DNA of 6,564 nt from Elusimicrobiota bacterium (GTDB taxonomy: Bacteria; Elusimicrobiota; Elusimicrobia; Elusimicrobiales; UBA9959), in NCBI GenBank assembly GCA_003482905.1, contig DMXM01000007.1, positions 52,347 to 58,910 on the forward strand. Reading direction: 5' to 3'. A model generated the notes under the pieces. The model had not been told where the DNA came from. It searched no databases and was given only the letters and a program-made list of their open reading frames with translations. The number at the start of each line of letters is the position of its first letter. The first letter of the stretch is position 1. The position numbers were made by a program, and so were the translations under genes. Shown here piece by piece: positions 6,497 through 6,564 of this stretch.

Positions 6497-6522
6497 AAAA
6501 AAAAGCGGGGGTTTCCCCTCGC
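6497..6522 (-). terminator. Intrinsic terminator abutting the lysA start codon
   Basis: Read on the minus strand, GCG(A)GGGG pairs with CCCCCGC around an AAA loop: seven G-C pairs with one bulged A, and flanking A-T pairs can extend the stem. It is followed immediately by eight T and then the lysA ATG. This is a textbook rho-independent terminator for minus-strand transcription. It either ends a gene lying beyond the right edge or acts as an attenuator in the lysA leader. On the plus strand the hairpin has the A-run upstream and no T-run downstream, so it is not a plus-strand terminator. Confidence 0.7.
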
Positions 6523-6534
6523 TTATGGTGTTCG

Positions 6535-6564
6535 CTAAAATAAATTGCTCGGGGGGGGAATCGA
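6535..6564 (-). CDS. Possible 3' end of an upstream minus-strand gene (partial)
   Basis: One minus-strand frame entering from the right edge reads about nine residues (SIPPPSNLF) and stops at a TAG (6535-6537), 12 nt before the terminator hairpin. Stop, short gap, hairpin and T-run is the normal geometry of a gene end. The stretch is far too short to identify and includes a run of eight C (6551-6558 on the plus strand as G). It is offered only as the simplest explanation of the terminator. Confidence 0.15.
   Translation of the reverse strand, partial: SIPPPSNLF

Noticed and set aside
6525..6564. Plus-strand ATG at 6525 reading off the right edge (MVFAKINCSGGES)
   Set aside because: Thirteen codons through a G8 run, no ribosome binding site, and a terminator oriented the other way; not supportable.
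6497..6564. Lysine riboswitch upstream of lysA
   Set aside because: Only 42 nt remain beyond the hairpin in this window, too little to hold or recognise an L-box; only the terminator can be claimed.

Overview
The window is one compact, GC-rich bacterial segment with six protein genes, no mobile element and no CRISPR array. Four consecutive plus-strand glycosyltransferase genes (families GT9, GT4, GT4, GT2) occupy 192-4103. A secreted PGRP/Amidase_2-type N-acetylmuramoyl-L-alanine amidase follows on the same strand (4150-5259). A convergent minus-strand gene for diaminopimelate decarboxylase (lysA, 5279-6496) closes the window.

The organism is most likely a diderm (Gram-negative) bacterium. 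A heptosyltransferase-like GT9 enzyme beside a WaaE-like GT2 enzyme is typical of lipopolysaccharide or lipooligosaccharide core assembly. LysA implies a DAP pathway. Codons are GC-rich at third positions, yet isoleucine ATA is common. None of the six starts has a canonical Shine-Dalgarno sequence at normal spacing. A high-GC candidate-phylum-type lineage such as Elusimicrobiota would fit, but that is a guess from style and not a demonstrated assignment.

Layout: 1-191 has no convincing gene but is rich in inverted repeats. These are a perfect 22-bp palindrome (25-46) and a region (49-153) that folds on paper into a three-way-junction structure, including a 20-bp hairpin whose two G-U pairs work only in plus-strand RNA. 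The glycosyltransferase genes are tightly packed (11 bp gap, 50 bp overlap, 3 bp gap) and look like one operon. The amidase has its own promoter-like sequence, placed so that transcription would begin about at its ATG (a possible leaderless mRNA). The amidase and lysA converge with only 19 bp between their stop codons, in a short inverted-repeat cluster. An intrinsic-terminator-like hairpin plus T8 on the minus strand ends exactly at the lysA start codon.

Together the genes describe envelope biogenesis: cytoplasmic sugar transfer to a lipid-linked or LPS-core acceptor, periplasmic peptidoglycan trimming, and conversion of meso-DAP (a peptidoglycan precursor) to lysine. The protein families are ordinary. 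The less ordinary signals are non-coding: the structured leader, the promoter fused to a start codon, and the terminator abutting lysA.
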